From: Clostridiales bacterium UBA6388
GTDB taxonomy: Bacteria > Bacillota > Clostridia > Oscillospirales > Oscillospiraceae
DNA length: 20,140 nucleotides
Direction of reading: 5' to 3'
NCBI GenBank assembly: GCA_002437575.1
Contig: DJQK01000127.1
Location: 7,694 to 27,833 of the forward strand
Positions 1 through 7,582 of the stretch are shown piece after piece. Each line of letters starts with the position of its first letter. The first letter of the stretch is position 1. Below the pieces are notes generated by a model. The model worked only from the letters and a program-made list of their open reading frames with translations. It was not told the origin of the DNA and did no database searches. Both the position numbers and the translations under genes were made by a program.

Positions 1-1098
1 CGCGGCGACCGCAGCCCCGGCGAGTTCTATCAGCTCGACATGGAGATGGCCTTCGCCTCGCAGGACGACGTGTTCGCGATTCTCGAAGACGTTCTGCCGC
101 CGATCTTCGCGCAGTACGGCAAGTACAACGTCGCGTCCTCCGCGCCCTTCCGCCGCATCGGTTATGTCGACGCGCTGGAGACCTACGGCTCGGATAAGCC
201 CGACCTTCGCATCGACCTTTCCTGCAAGAACGTTTCCGACCTGTTCCTTGATTCCGAGTTTGAAGCCTTCAAGGGCCAGACGGTCAAGGCCATCCCCGTT
301 TCCGACTGCCATCTGACGAGAAAGCAGATCGAAAAGCTGCTGACCGACTGCGAGGTGCAGGCCGGCGTCAAGGGCTACTGGTTCAAGACCGACGAGAATG
401 GCGAGATCGCCGGCGGCGTTGCAAAATTTGTGCAGGGCTGCAAGGAAGCTTTGGCCGAGCGCCTCGGCCTCAAGCCCAACACGCTGGTCCTGATCGCGGC
501 GGGCGCGTCGGCTACGAAGCTCTCGGGCGTATTGATCAAGATCTTCGGCGCGAACGTGCCCGGCCACATGGACAAGGAGCGCTACGAATTCTGCTGGATC
601 GTCGACTTCCCGATGTATGAGATCGGCGACGAGTCCGGCGAGCTCGAGTTCTGCCACAACCCATTCTCGATGCCCGCGGGCGGTCTGGACGTGCTTCTGA
701 AGGCAGAGCGCGGCGAAATTGACCCCTTGAGCATCACGGCCGACCAGTATGACCTCGTCTGCAACGGCGTCGAGCTCTCGTCCGGCGCAGTCCGGAACCA
801 CGACCCCGAGATCATGATCAAGGCCTTTGAGCTCGTCCGTCTCGGCGAGGCCGACGTCAAGAAGAAGTTCCCCGCGATGTATAACGCCTTCACCTACGGT
901 GCTCCGCCCCATGCCGGTATCGCCCCGGGCGTCGACCGCATGGTCATGCTGCTGGCCGGCGAAGAGTCCATCCGCGAGATCATTCCGTTCCCGATGAACA
1001 AGAACGCGCAGGATATCCTCATGGGCGCTCCCTCCGAGGTCACGCAGAAGCAGCTGGACGAACTGCATATCGTGTGTACCGCAAAAGAAGAGGACTGA
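1..1098 (+). CDS. aspS: aspartyl-tRNA synthetase, C-terminal part (5' end outside window)
   Basis: Class II aminoacyl-tRNA synthetase that charges tRNA-Asp with aspartate in the cytoplasm. The frame is open from base 1, so 365 residues of the C-terminal part are visible. The window opens in the motif 2 region (RGDRSPGEFYQLDMEM). Next comes the insertion (GAD) domain typical of bacterial AspRS, roughly residues 75-200. Class II motif 3 follows (HAGIAPGVDRMVMLL), then the conserved IREIIPFPMNKNAQDILMGAP stretch. The protein ends in KEED and TGA at 1096-1098. The bacterial-type insertion separates it from archaeal AspRS and from AsnRS. Its last 18 codons reappear, synonymously diverged, at 1254-1307, so the present 3' end may have been acquired by recombination. 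Family assignment is secure. Confidence 0.96.
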   Translation, partial: RGDRSPGEFYQLDMEMAFASQDDVFAILEDVLPPIFAQYGKYNVASSAPFRRIGYVDALETYGSDKPDLRIDLSCKNVSDLFLDSEFEAFKGQTVKAIPVSDCHLTRKQIEKLLTDCEVQAGVKGYWFKTDENGEIAGGVAKFVQGCKEALAERLGLKPNTLVLIAAGASATKLSGVLIKIFGANVPGHMDKERYEFCWIVDFPMYEIGDESGELEFCHNPFSMPAGGLDVLLKAERGEIDPLSITADQYDLVCNGVELSSGAVRNHDPEIMIKAFELVRLGEADVKKKFPAMYNAFTYGAPPHAGIAPGVDRMVMLLAGEESIREIIPFPMNKNAQDILMGAPSEVTQKQLDELHIVCTAKEED

Positions 1099-1123
1099 CG
1101 CAGAACCTTTCGTGCGTGACCTC

Positions 1124-1250
1124 GCGCACACGTGTGTGCGCCGCGCCATTTGGCGCGTAAATCTCGGCGAAGCCGAGTTTGTGCAGGCGGGCTTTGCCTG
1201 CCGAGCATGATTTGATTTTGGGGACCCCGGACGGTTCCTGCCGTCTGGGG
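1124..1250. repeat. array of five consecutive hairpins
   Basis: Five inverted repeats follow each other with little spacing: GCGCACA/TGTGCGC (1124-1141), CGCGCCA/TGGCGCG (1142-1157), CTCGGC/GCCGAG (1163-1177), GCAGGC/GCCTGC (1183-1201), and CCCCGGACGG/CCGTCTGGGG (1225-1250, one mismatch or wobble). Only the last could act as a terminator and none has a good T-tract. The array lies exactly between the functional aspS stop and the second copy of the aspS tail. It may be a dispersed intergenic repeat or the residue of a small mobile element. Confidence 0.6.
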
Positions 1251-1251
1251 A

Positions 1252-1307
1252 TCACGCAGAAGCAGCTCGACGAGCTGCATATCGTCTGCACGGCGAAGGA
1301 AGAAGAC
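1252..1307 (+). pseudogene. second, decayed copy of the aspS 3' end
   Basis: Bases 1254-1307 encode TQKQLDELHIVCTAKEED, identical to the last 18 residues of the functional aspS (1042-1095). The two 54-base copies differ at eight positions, all third codon bases. The copies share an exact 16-base block, TCACGCAGAAGCAGCT, at 1040-1055 and 1252-1267; upstream of it similarity stops. The second copy has GGA where the first has the TGA stop, and is followed directly by the rho-independent terminator. It is best read as the original aspS tail, displaced when another aspS allele or an element-borne tail recombined in. Confidence 0.8.
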
Positions 1308-1321
1308 GGATTCCGCACACC

Positions 1322-1353
1322 AAAGCCCCGGCCAATGGCTGGGGCTTTCTTTC
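1322..1353 (+). terminator. rho-independent terminator of aspS
   Basis: The stem AAAGCCCC (1322-1329) pairs with GGGGCTTT (1341-1348), with an inner GCC/GGC extension and the loop AAT. A T-rich tail follows (to about 1353). It sits just after the displaced aspS tail, as expected if it is the original aspS terminator. Confidence 0.8.
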
Positions 1354-1619
1354 TCTGCGGATGGCAGAAACCGCAAACATTTTTCCAGTGATGCGTCCAT
1401 TTGCTGTACTGCGTTACTATCATGTTAAATTGCTGAGGCAAATGACAGAAAAAATATAATGTCTTTCATATACGGACAATTTTCCAAAACTTTGTGTGCG
1501 CGAGGCAAAAACAGATAATTCCGTGGAAAAAACGGAGGAAGTGGCCGTGCAGTGCGGACACGCATCCAAAACAAAGGCAGACAGCGGCAGCTTTTTTGGA
1601 ACTCTGCACAAGAGTTTGG

Positions 1620-1647
1620 TTGACAAACCGCAGAAAACTGATAAAAT
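1620..1647 (+). promoter_or_regulatory. sigma-A-type promoter of the importer operon
   Basis: A perfect -35 box TTGACA lies at 1620-1625 and a -10 box TAAAAT at 1642-1647, 16 bases apart. Transcription would begin near 1654, about 44 bases before the start codon at 1698. No operator palindrome is evident around it. Confidence 0.7.
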
Positions 1648-1697
1648 AAGTGTACGTCTCTGACTTTGGGACGTGTATCACAAAACTGGAGGTTTGT

Positions 1698-2996
1698 ATG
1701 AAGAAAGTAGTATGCTTGCTGCTCACGCTCGTGATGCTGCTGGGCCTTGTCGCTTGCGCCAGCAACACCACCGCTCCTGCAACGGAGACGACCGAGAGCA
1801 CCACCAAGACCGAAGAAACCAAGGCCGAAGAAACCAAGACCGAAGAAGCTGCTTCTGCGGAAGAGACTTCGGCCGAAGCCACCGGCGATGTCCACATCGG
1901 CATCGTTACCGGTTCCGTTTCCCAGTCTGAGGACGACCGCCGCGGCGCGGAAGCCTTCCAGGCAATGTACGGCGAAGACATGGTCAAGCTCGCCATCTAT
2001 CCCGACAACTTCACCGAAGAGCTCGAAACCACCATCCAGACCATTGTCAACCTCTCCGACGATCCCGACATGAAGGCCATCATCGTCAACCAGGGTGTTC
2101 CCGGCACGACTGAGGCGTTCCGTCAGATCAAAGAGCGCCGCCCTGACATCATCTGCATCGCCGGTGAGTCCCACGAAGACCTGCCCGAGATCGGTTCGGC
2201 TGCCGACCTCGTCTGCAACAACGACTTCGTTGCCCGCGGCTACCTCATCATCCGCACCGCGCATGAGCTCGGCTGCGACACCTTTGTCCATATCTCCTTC
2301 CCGCGCCACATGGCTTATGAGACCATGAGCCGCCGCGTGGCCATCATGAAGGCAGCCTGCGAAGAATTCGGCATGGAGTTCGTCCTCGAGACCGCTCCCG
2401 ACCCCACCTCTGACGTTGGCGTCGCCGGCGCACAGGCTTACATCCTGGAGAAGGTTCCCGAGTGGGTCGAGAAGTACGGCCAGAACGCTGCTTACTTCTG
2501 CACCAACGACGCACACACCGAGCCCCTGCTGAAGCAGCTGCTCGAGTACGGCGGCTACTTCATCGAGGCTGACCTTCCCTCCCCGCTCATGGGCTACCCC
2601 GGCGCGCTGGGTCTGGACCTGACCGAAGAGGCTGGCGACTTTGAGAAGATCCTCAAGAAGGTTGAGTCCGCAGTCGTCGAAAAGGGCGGCGCAGGCCGCT
2701 TCGGCACCTGGGCTTACTCCTACGGCTACACCGTTTCCGCCGGTCTTGCCCAGCACGCGCTGAACGTCATCAACGGTGAGAGCGAGCTCTGCGACATCGA
2801 CGATATCGCAAAGGCCTACCAGGTCTTCTCCCCGAAGGCTGAATGGAACGGCTCGAACTACACCAACGCAGACACCGGCGTCAAGCTGGACAATGTCTTC
2901 CTGGTCTATCAGGATACCTACATCATGGGCGATCCCGGCTGGTTCATGGGCTCGACCGAGGTTGAGGTTCCCGAGAAGTATTTCACCACCAAGTAA
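1698..2996 (+). CDS. ABC importer substrate-binding lipoprotein, DUF3798 type
   Basis: Extracytoplasmic binding lipoprotein that would capture the substrate for the importer encoded downstream. The ATG at 1698 follows a CTGGAGG ribosome binding site; 432 residues. A lipoprotein signal (MKKVVCLLLTLVMLLGLVAC) puts the lipidated Cys at residue 20. A low-complexity Thr/Glu/Lys/Ala linker follows to about residue 70, built from repeated TEE(T)KAEETK-like units. The mature domain begins with DVHIGIVTGSVSQSEDDRRG and has the two-lobed sugar-binding-protein look. I recognise it as DUF3798-like, related to BMP and simple-sugar binding proteins. The next genes encode an RbsA-like ATPase and two RbsC-like permeases. 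The substrate is unknown; a sugar or nucleoside is plausible but not shown. Confidence 0.82.
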   Translation: MKKVVCLLLTLVMLLGLVACASNTTAPATETTESTTKTEETKAEETKTEEAASAEETSAEATGDVHIGIVTGSVSQSEDDRRGAEAFQAMYGEDMVKLAIYPDNFTEELETTIQTIVNLSDDPDMKAIIVNQGVPGTTEAFRQIKERRPDIICIAGESHEDLPEIGSAADLVCNNDFVARGYLIIRTAHELGCDTFVHISFPRHMAYETMSRRVAIMKAACEEFGMEFVLETAPDPTSDVGVAGAQAYILEKVPEWVEKYGQNAAYFCTNDAHTEPLLKQLLEYGGYFIEADLPSPLMGYPGALGLDLTEEAGDFEKILKKVESAVVEKGGAGRFGTWAYSYGYTVSAGLAQHALNVINGESELCDIDDIAKAYQVFSPKAEWNGSNYTNADTGVKLDNVFLVYQDTYIMGDPGWFMGSTEVEVPEKYFTTK

Positions 2997-3028
2997 GTTT
3001 GTCTGACGGACAAAGCAATTTGCAGCAA

Positions 3029-3061
3029 AGCAGGGGGAGCCCCGGCTCCTCCTGCTGTTTT
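3029..3061 (+). terminator. hairpin with T-tail between binding protein and ATPase genes
   Basis: The stem 3029-3039 pairs with 3046-3056 (AGCAGGGGGAG with CTCCTCCTGCT, one mismatch), the loop is CCCCGG, and GTTTT follows. Such leaky terminators after the first gene of importer operons commonly raise binding-protein mRNA relative to ATPase and permease mRNA. That role here is inferred. Confidence 0.6.
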
Positions 3062-3086
3062 AAGCGAAGTGGGAGAAGGAAATCGA

Positions 3087-4673
3087 ATGGTAAATAACAA
3101 CGCTCCGCTGTTGGAGATGCGAAATATCCAGAAGGACTTTTTCGGCAATCAGGTCCTGACGGACATCAACCTCACGCTCAAAGAGGGCGAGGTTCTGGGT
3201 CTCGTTGGTGAAAACGGCGCTGGCAAAAGTACGCTGATGAAAATCCTGTTCGGCATGGACGTCATCCGGGAAACCGGCGGCTACGGCGGCGACGTGCTGA
3301 TCCATGGCGAGAAGGTCTCCTTCTCGACGCCTTTCGACGCGCTCAAAGCCGGCATCGGCATGGTGCATCAGGAGTTCTCTCTGATCCCCGGCTTTACGGC
3401 GACGGAAAATATTCTGCTCAACCGCGAGCCGAAGAAATACAATGTGGTGTCCGAAATTTTCGGAGACCGTCTCAACACCCTCGATTATAAGCAGATGGAC
3501 GAACGCTCTGCCGAGGCCATTAAGAAAATGGGCGTTCACATCGATCAGCATATGCGCATCAGCGATATGCCGGTCGGCCATAAGCAGTTTACGGAAATTG
3601 CACGCGAGCTCAGTAAGGACAACCTCAAGCTCCTCATTCTCGACGAGCCGACCGCGGTTCTGACCGAAAAGGAAGCGGCTGCGCTTTTAGACTCCATCCG
3701 CTCGATGGCCGCGCGCGGCATTTCCGTCATCTTTATCACGCACCGCCTGCACGAGATCTTGTCCGTGTGCGACAAGGTCGTCATCATGCGAGACGGCGTC
3801 GTGGTCAAGGATACCCCGGCGAGTCAAACGGACATCCCCGAGATCACGCGCTATATGGTCGGCCGTTCGGTCGATCTGGAGGGCGAAAAGCGCGAGATCG
3901 TCGATCATTCGAACGCAAAGACCATTCTGTCTATCCGCAACCTCTGGGTCGATATGCCCGGCGAAACGGTGCGCAATGTCACGCTGGACGTGAAGGAAGG
4001 CGAGATCCTCGGCATCGGCGGCCTGGCCGGTCAGGGCAAGCTCGGCATCCCCAACGGCGTGATGGGCCTTTACGAAGCGGGCGGCACGGTCGAGTTTGAC
4101 GGCAAGCAGATCCCGCTGGGCAGCCCGAGAAAGTGCCTGGACGCGTCTTTGGCCTTCGTCTCTGAGGACCGGCGCGGCGTGGGCTTGCTTCTCGACGAGT
4201 CGCTCGAGTGGAACGTTGCGTTCCCCGCGATGCAGATCCAGAACAAATTTCTCAAAAAAATCGGCCCGATCACCTGGCGTAATGAAAAGGCCATCCATGA
4301 TATAACGAAAAAATACATCAACGAGCTGATGATCAAGTGCACCAGCTCGCTGCAAAAGGCCAAAGAGCTCTCCGGCGGCAACCAGCAGAAGATCTGCCTT
4401 GCCAAGGCGTTCGCGCTCGAACCGCGATTCCTCTTCGTTTCCGAGCCGACCCGCGGCATTGACGTGGGTGCAAAGGCGCTGGTCCTCGACGCGCTCAAGC
4501 GCTTCAATAAGGAATCCGGCGTCACGGTCGTCATGATCTCGTCCGAGCTTGAAGAGCTCCGGCAGACCTGTGACCGCATCGCCATCGTCTCCGGCGGCCG
4601 CATTGCCGGTATCCTTCCGGCGACCGAATCGTCCGAGGCCTTCGGTACGCTGATGGTCAGTCAGGTGAAATAG
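3087..4673 (+). CDS. ABC importer ATPase with two nucleotide-binding domains (RbsA/MglA-like)
   Basis: Energises import by the adjacent permeases. 528 residues, the usual length of duplicated sugar-type ATPases. I chose ATG 3087 over an in-frame GTG at 3069 because GGAGAAGGA (3072-3080) lies ideally before it. Domain 1 has Walker A GENGAGKST at residues 41-49, a weak signature (VGHKQ), Walker B LLILDEPTA and the switch His in FITHR. Domain 2 has a degenerate P-loop (GLAGQGKLG), a good signature LSGGNQQK, and FLFVSEPTRGID, where Ser replaces the Walker B Asp. Degeneracy of one site is normal in this family, so ATP is probably hydrolysed mainly at one composite site. It lies 90 bases after the binding-protein gene, with a hairpin in between, and 10 bases before the first permease gene. 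Confidence 0.92.
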   Translation: MVNNNAPLLEMRNIQKDFFGNQVLTDINLTLKEGEVLGLVGENGAGKSTLMKILFGMDVIRETGGYGGDVLIHGEKVSFSTPFDALKAGIGMVHQEFSLIPGFTATENILLNREPKKYNVVSEIFGDRLNTLDYKQMDERSAEAIKKMGVHIDQHMRISDMPVGHKQFTEIARELSKDNLKLLILDEPTAVLTEKEAAALLDSIRSMAARGISVIFITHRLHEILSVCDKVVIMRDGVVVKDTPASQTDIPEITRYMVGRSVDLEGEKREIVDHSNAKTILSIRNLWVDMPGETVRNVTLDVKEGEILGIGGLAGQGKLGIPNGVMGLYEAGGTVEFDGKQIPLGSPRKCLDASLAFVSEDRRGVGLLLDESLEWNVAFPAMQIQNKFLKKIGPITWRNEKAIHDITKKYINELMIKCTSSLQKAKELSGGNQQKICLAKAFALEPRFLFVSEPTRGIDVGAKALVLDALKRFNKESGVTVVMISSELEELRQTCDRIAIVSGGRIAGILPATESSEAFGTLMVSQVK

Positions 4674-4683
4674 GGAGGGCATC

Positions 4684-5763
4684 ATGGGAAAATCTGAAAC
4701 ATTGGAAAAGAAAAGCGCGCTGAAAGAGGCCATGGACCGCTTCGGCCTGCCGCGCATGATCATCACGGGCTTCCTGGTCCTTCTGTTCCTCCTCGCGCCG
4801 GTCGCGGGCGTGGACTTCTTTACGCAGATCACGAACGTCACCAACCGCTTCAGCTGGAACGCGGTCATGGTCCTGGCAATGGTGCCGATGATCCACTCCG
4901 GCTGCGGATTGAACTTCGGCCTGCCGCTGGGCCTGGTGTCGGGCCTTCTCGGCGCAACGCTCTCCATTCAGTTCGGCTTCACGGGAGCGATGAGCTTCGT
5001 GATGGCGATCATCATCGCAACGCCGTTTGCCTTCTTCTTCGGCGGTCTGTATGGCTGGCTTCTGAACAAGATCAAGGGCGGCGAAATGATGATCGCGACC
5101 TATGTCGGCTTTTCGTCCATTTCGTTCATGTGCATGATGTGGCTGCTGCTGCCGTACACGAGCCCGACAATGGTCTGGGGCATGGCCGGCAAGGGCCTTC
5201 GCACCACCATCTCCCTCGAGGGCTTCTACGACAAGGTCCTGGCGAACTTTTTGACGATCGACCTGAATCCGTTGGGCGTGAACCTTGTCATTCCGACCGG
5301 AACGATCCTGTTCTTTACGCTGCTGGCGTTCGGTATGTGGGCATTTTTGCACACCAAGACCGGCACGGCCATGACCGCCGTCGGCTCGAACCCGGTGTTC
5401 GCAAGAGCCTCCGGCATCGACGTTGACCGCATCCGCCTGCTTTCGGTCGTCATGTCCACGTGGCTGGCCGCGGTCGGCATTCTGGTCTATGAGCAGGGCT
5501 TCGGCTTCATCCAGCTCTACACCGCGCCCAACAACATGACGCTCCCGGCCGTCGCGGCGATCCTCATCGGCGGCGCGTCGGTCAACAAAGCCTCGATCCC
5601 CAACGTCATCATCGGCACCATCCTCTTCCAGGGCATCGTGACCATGACCCCGACGGTCCTCAACTCCCTCATCCACATGGACATGAGCGAGGTCATCCGT
5701 ATGATCGTCTCCAACGGCATGATCCTCTATGCACTGACCAGAAAGACGGAGGGCTCAAAATGA
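4684..5763 (+). CDS. ABC importer permease 1 (RbsC-like, BPD_transp_2 type)
   Basis: Integral membrane permease of 359 residues with about eight to ten hydrophobic segments. The start ATG 4684 follows GGGAGGGC. A hydrophobic segment begins near residue 20 (MIITGFLVLLFLLAPVAGVDFF). The motif GCGLNFGLPLGLVSGLLGA at about residues 77-95 is typical of RbsC/BMP-type permeases. The cytoplasmic-loop motif GTAMTAVGSNPVFARASGID is the family's usual contact with the ATPase. The stop overlaps the start of the next permease by four bases (ATGA at 5760-5763), which implies translational coupling. It probably forms a heterodimer with permease 2. Substrate unknown. Confidence 0.9.
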   Translation: MGKSETLEKKSALKEAMDRFGLPRMIITGFLVLLFLLAPVAGVDFFTQITNVTNRFSWNAVMVLAMVPMIHSGCGLNFGLPLGLVSGLLGATLSIQFGFTGAMSFVMAIIIATPFAFFFGGLYGWLLNKIKGGEMMIATYVGFSSISFMCMMWLLLPYTSPTMVWGMAGKGLRTTISLEGFYDKVLANFLTIDLNPLGVNLVIPTGTILFFTLLAFGMWAFLHTKTGTAMTAVGSNPVFARASGIDVDRIRLLSVVMSTWLAAVGILVYEQGFGFIQLYTAPNNMTLPAVAAILIGGASVNKASIPNVIIGTILFQGIVTMTPTVLNSLIHMDMSEVIRMIVSNGMILYALTRKTEGSK

Positions 5764-6884
5764 ACAAACAGACAAAAAAGAGACGCTTGACGTTTGGTCA
5801 GTTCCTGGCCAACAACTCCGTGCCGATCATGTTCATCATCTTCTGCGCGGTCTGCATCCCCATTTCGGGCTTCTCGCCGAGCTACCTGCTCAATGAGATC
5901 GTCACCCGTATGGGCAGAAACACCTTCCTCATCCTCTGCCTTCTCATCCCGATCATGGCCGGTATGGGCCTGAACTTCGGTATGACGCTCGGCGCGATGG
6001 CGGGCGAAATTGCGCTCATCTTCGTCTCCGACTGGCAGATCTGGGGCATCCCCGGCGTCGTGCTGGCGATGATCCTCTCGATCCCCATTTCGATCGCGCT
6101 CGGCGCGTTCTGCGGCAATATGCTCAACCGCGCAAGAGGCCGCGAAATGATCACGAGCTACATCATCTCGTTCTTCATCAACGGCGTGTATCAGCTGGTC
6201 GTGCTTTACATGATGGGCTCGATCATCCCCATCCAGCACAGCGAGATCAAGCTTCCCCGCGGCTACGGCATCCGCAACACGGTGAGCCTTCTCAATATGC
6301 GCCAGTGCATCGACAACCTGCTGGCCATCAACGTAAACGGCGTGAAGATCCCGGTTCTGACGTTCATCCTCATCGGCCTTCTGTGCCTGTTCATTATCTG
6401 GTTCCGCAAGACCAAGCTCGGTCAGGATATGCGGGCCGTCGGCCAGGACATGGAAGTCGCGCGTGACGCCGGTATCAAGGTCGAGCGCACAAGGATCATC
6501 TCGATCGTCATGTCCACGGTCTTCGCGGGCTTCGGCATGATTTTGTATTTGCAGAACATGGGCAACCTCTCCACCTACAGCTCCCACTCGCAGATCGGTA
6601 TGTTCTGCATCGCGGCGCTGCTGGTCGGCGGCGCTTCGGTCGACAGAGCCTCCATCGGCAACGTCTTTGTCGGCGTGACGCTGTTCCACCTGATGTTCAT
6701 CGTGGCCCCTGCTGCGGGCGCAAAGATCACCGGCGACTCGATGATCGGCGAATACTTCCGCGTGTTCATCTCCTACGGCGTTATCACGGTGGCGCTGATC
6801 ATGTACGAAACCAAAAAGCGCAGAAATAAGAGCATGGCCGGTCAGGAGCTGGCCAGAGCGCAGAAGGAGGAGGAAGCGAAATGA
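5760..6884 (+). CDS. ABC importer permease 2 (RbsC-like, BPD_transp_2 type)
   Basis: Second membrane permease, 374 residues, paralogous to the preceding gene. Shared landmarks are MGLNFGMTLGAMAGEIALI near residue 65 and the ATPase-contact loop LGQDMRAVGQDMEVARDAGI near residue 220, matching GLNFG and TAVGSNPVFARASGID in permease 1. The start overlaps the previous stop (ATGA), and its own stop overlaps the next start in the same way at 6881-6884. The charged C-terminus (ETKKRRNKSMAGQELARAQK) is cytoplasmic. Two different permeases per importer is common for BMP and branched-chain amino acid type systems. Confidence 0.9.
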   Translation: MNKQTKKRRLTFGQFLANNSVPIMFIIFCAVCIPISGFSPSYLLNEIVTRMGRNTFLILCLLIPIMAGMGLNFGMTLGAMAGEIALIFVSDWQIWGIPGVVLAMILSIPISIALGAFCGNMLNRARGREMITSYIISFFINGVYQLVVLYMMGSIIPIQHSEIKLPRGYGIRNTVSLLNMRQCIDNLLAINVNGVKIPVLTFILIGLLCLFIIWFRKTKLGQDMRAVGQDMEVARDAGIKVERTRIISIVMSTVFAGFGMILYLQNMGNLSTYSSHSQIGMFCIAALLVGGASVDRASIGNVFVGVTLFHLMFIVAPAAGAKITGDSMIGEYFRVFISYGVITVALIMYETKKRRNKSMAGQELARAQKEEEAK

Positions 6885-7360
6885 AATCGAAACGCACGCT
6901 TTTCTTCCGCCTCGGCGCGATCGCCATTTTGCTCATCATCGGCGCGGTGATGATGGTCATCGGCCGCGGTCATACGGTCTACTTCGACAACAAGAAGCTC
7001 GAGCTTGACGGCAAGACCTATGACACACCGTACAAGGTCGTTGTGTATGTAAACGACGAAAAGGTCGCCAAGCTCTACGACAAGGAGCGCGGCATGGCCA
7101 CCTGGATCGGCCAGGACTTCGAGATGACGCTCGAGATCACGCAGGAAAAGGGCGGCGATGAGACCACCCAGACCTACCAGATCAAGCTGCCGTACAACAT
7201 GGACGGCATCGTCATCAACCTGCCGGGCTTCCTTGCGGGACTCGATCAGGACGCGTACATCACGGAGTTTGTCCCCGTGGCGACCGAAGAAACCGAGACC
7301 ACGGAAGACGAAGCGCTTCCCGGCGACGAGTTCGGCATGGATATCGAAGGTGATATCTGA
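6881..7360 (+). CDS. small membrane-anchored protein of the importer operon, unknown function
   Basis: 159 residues. One N-terminal hydrophobic segment (about residues 8-27, FFRLGAIAILLIIGAVMMVI) is followed by a soluble, probably extracytoplasmic domain rich in beta-like strands (VYFDNKKLELDGKTYDTPYK) and an acidic C-terminal tail. There is no lipobox and no catalytic motif. The start overlaps the permease 2 stop by four bases (ATGA), so it is translated with the importer. I have a weak recollection of a DUF (DUF6672) with this look and placement, which I cannot verify. It might assist the binding protein or permease at the membrane; that is a guess from position only. Confidence 0.75.
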   Translation: MKSKRTLFFRLGAIAILLIIGAVMMVIGRGHTVYFDNKKLELDGKTYDTPYKVVVYVNDEKVAKLYDKERGMATWIGQDFEMTLEITQEKGGDETTQTYQIKLPYNMDGIVINLPGFLAGLDQDAYITEFVPVATEETETTEDEALPGDEFGMDIEGDI

Positions 7361-7361
7361 G

Positions 7362-7423
7362 CGCAAACGCAGCATTTTTTCCAAAAGCAGCTCCGGTTTT
7401 CCGGGGCTGCTTCTGCGTTTGCG
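7362..7423 (+). terminator. nested two-arm hairpin ending the importer operon
   Basis: An outer stem CGCAAACGCAG (7362-7372) pairs with CTGCGTTTGCG (7413-7423). Inside it, AGCAGCTCCGG (7386-7396) pairs with CCGGGGCTGCT (7401-7411) around a four-base T-rich loop. It begins two bases after the last stop of the operon. The T-tract is poor, but the position and strength fit a terminator. Confidence 0.65.
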
Positions 7424-7520
7424 GCGAAAATCCGGGAAAATGGAACGACCTCCCAAGCAAATCGGTATGTTTGCCGCCCGCGCAGGCTGCCGGAGCTTAA
7501 AAATTTGTCGACTCATACAA

Positions 7521-7549
7521 TCGACACGCGCCGGGTATTTTACTATAAT
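7521..7549 (+). promoter_or_regulatory. promoter of lysA
   Basis: The -35 box TCGACA (7521-7526) and -10 box TATAAT (7544-7549) are 17 bases apart; transcription would begin near 7556. The leader to the ATG at 7583 is under 30 bases, too short for a lysine riboswitch. Confidence 0.65.
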
Positions 7550-7582
7550 AAAGAGCAACAAAAGCAAAGGAGTGTGCGAAAT

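Larger units (their letters stand above)
1099..1697. other. gene-free stretch between aspS and the importer operon
   Basis: No convincing gene lies in these 600 bases. From left to right it holds a run of five short inverted repeats (1124-1250), a decayed second copy of the aspS 3' end (1252-1307), a strong terminator (1322-1353), an A/T-richer stretch with no feature I recognise (about 1360-1615), and the promoter of the importer operon (1620-1647). The open frame covering 1179-1391 is only the aspS tail copy read through its lost stop codon into the terminator. I see no riboswitch. Confidence 0.7.

Noticed and set aside
1179..1391. Plus-strand open frame of 70 codons containing the aspS tail
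   Set aside because: Not a gene: it is the displaced aspS tail read through its lost stop into the terminator, without a ribosome binding site.
1430..1460. Possible extra promoter (TTGCTG and TATAAT) upstream of the importer operon
   Set aside because: The spacer is about 19 bases and the -35 box weak; the TTGACA/TAAAAT pair at 1620-1647 is far better placed.
1425..2756. Minus-strand open frame of 443 codons opposite the DUF3798 gene
   Set aside because: Rich in Gly/Val/Asp mirror codons, no family resemblance, and it overlaps the promoter and signal peptide of the real gene.
3687..5676. Two long minus-strand open frames opposite the ATPase and permease 1 genes
   Set aside because: Antisense shadows with Arg/Asp/His-rich translations and no motifs.
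7424..7582. Possible lysine riboswitch before lysA
   Set aside because: The promoter at 7521-7549 leaves a leader shorter than 30 bases, and no L-box-like structure is visible.
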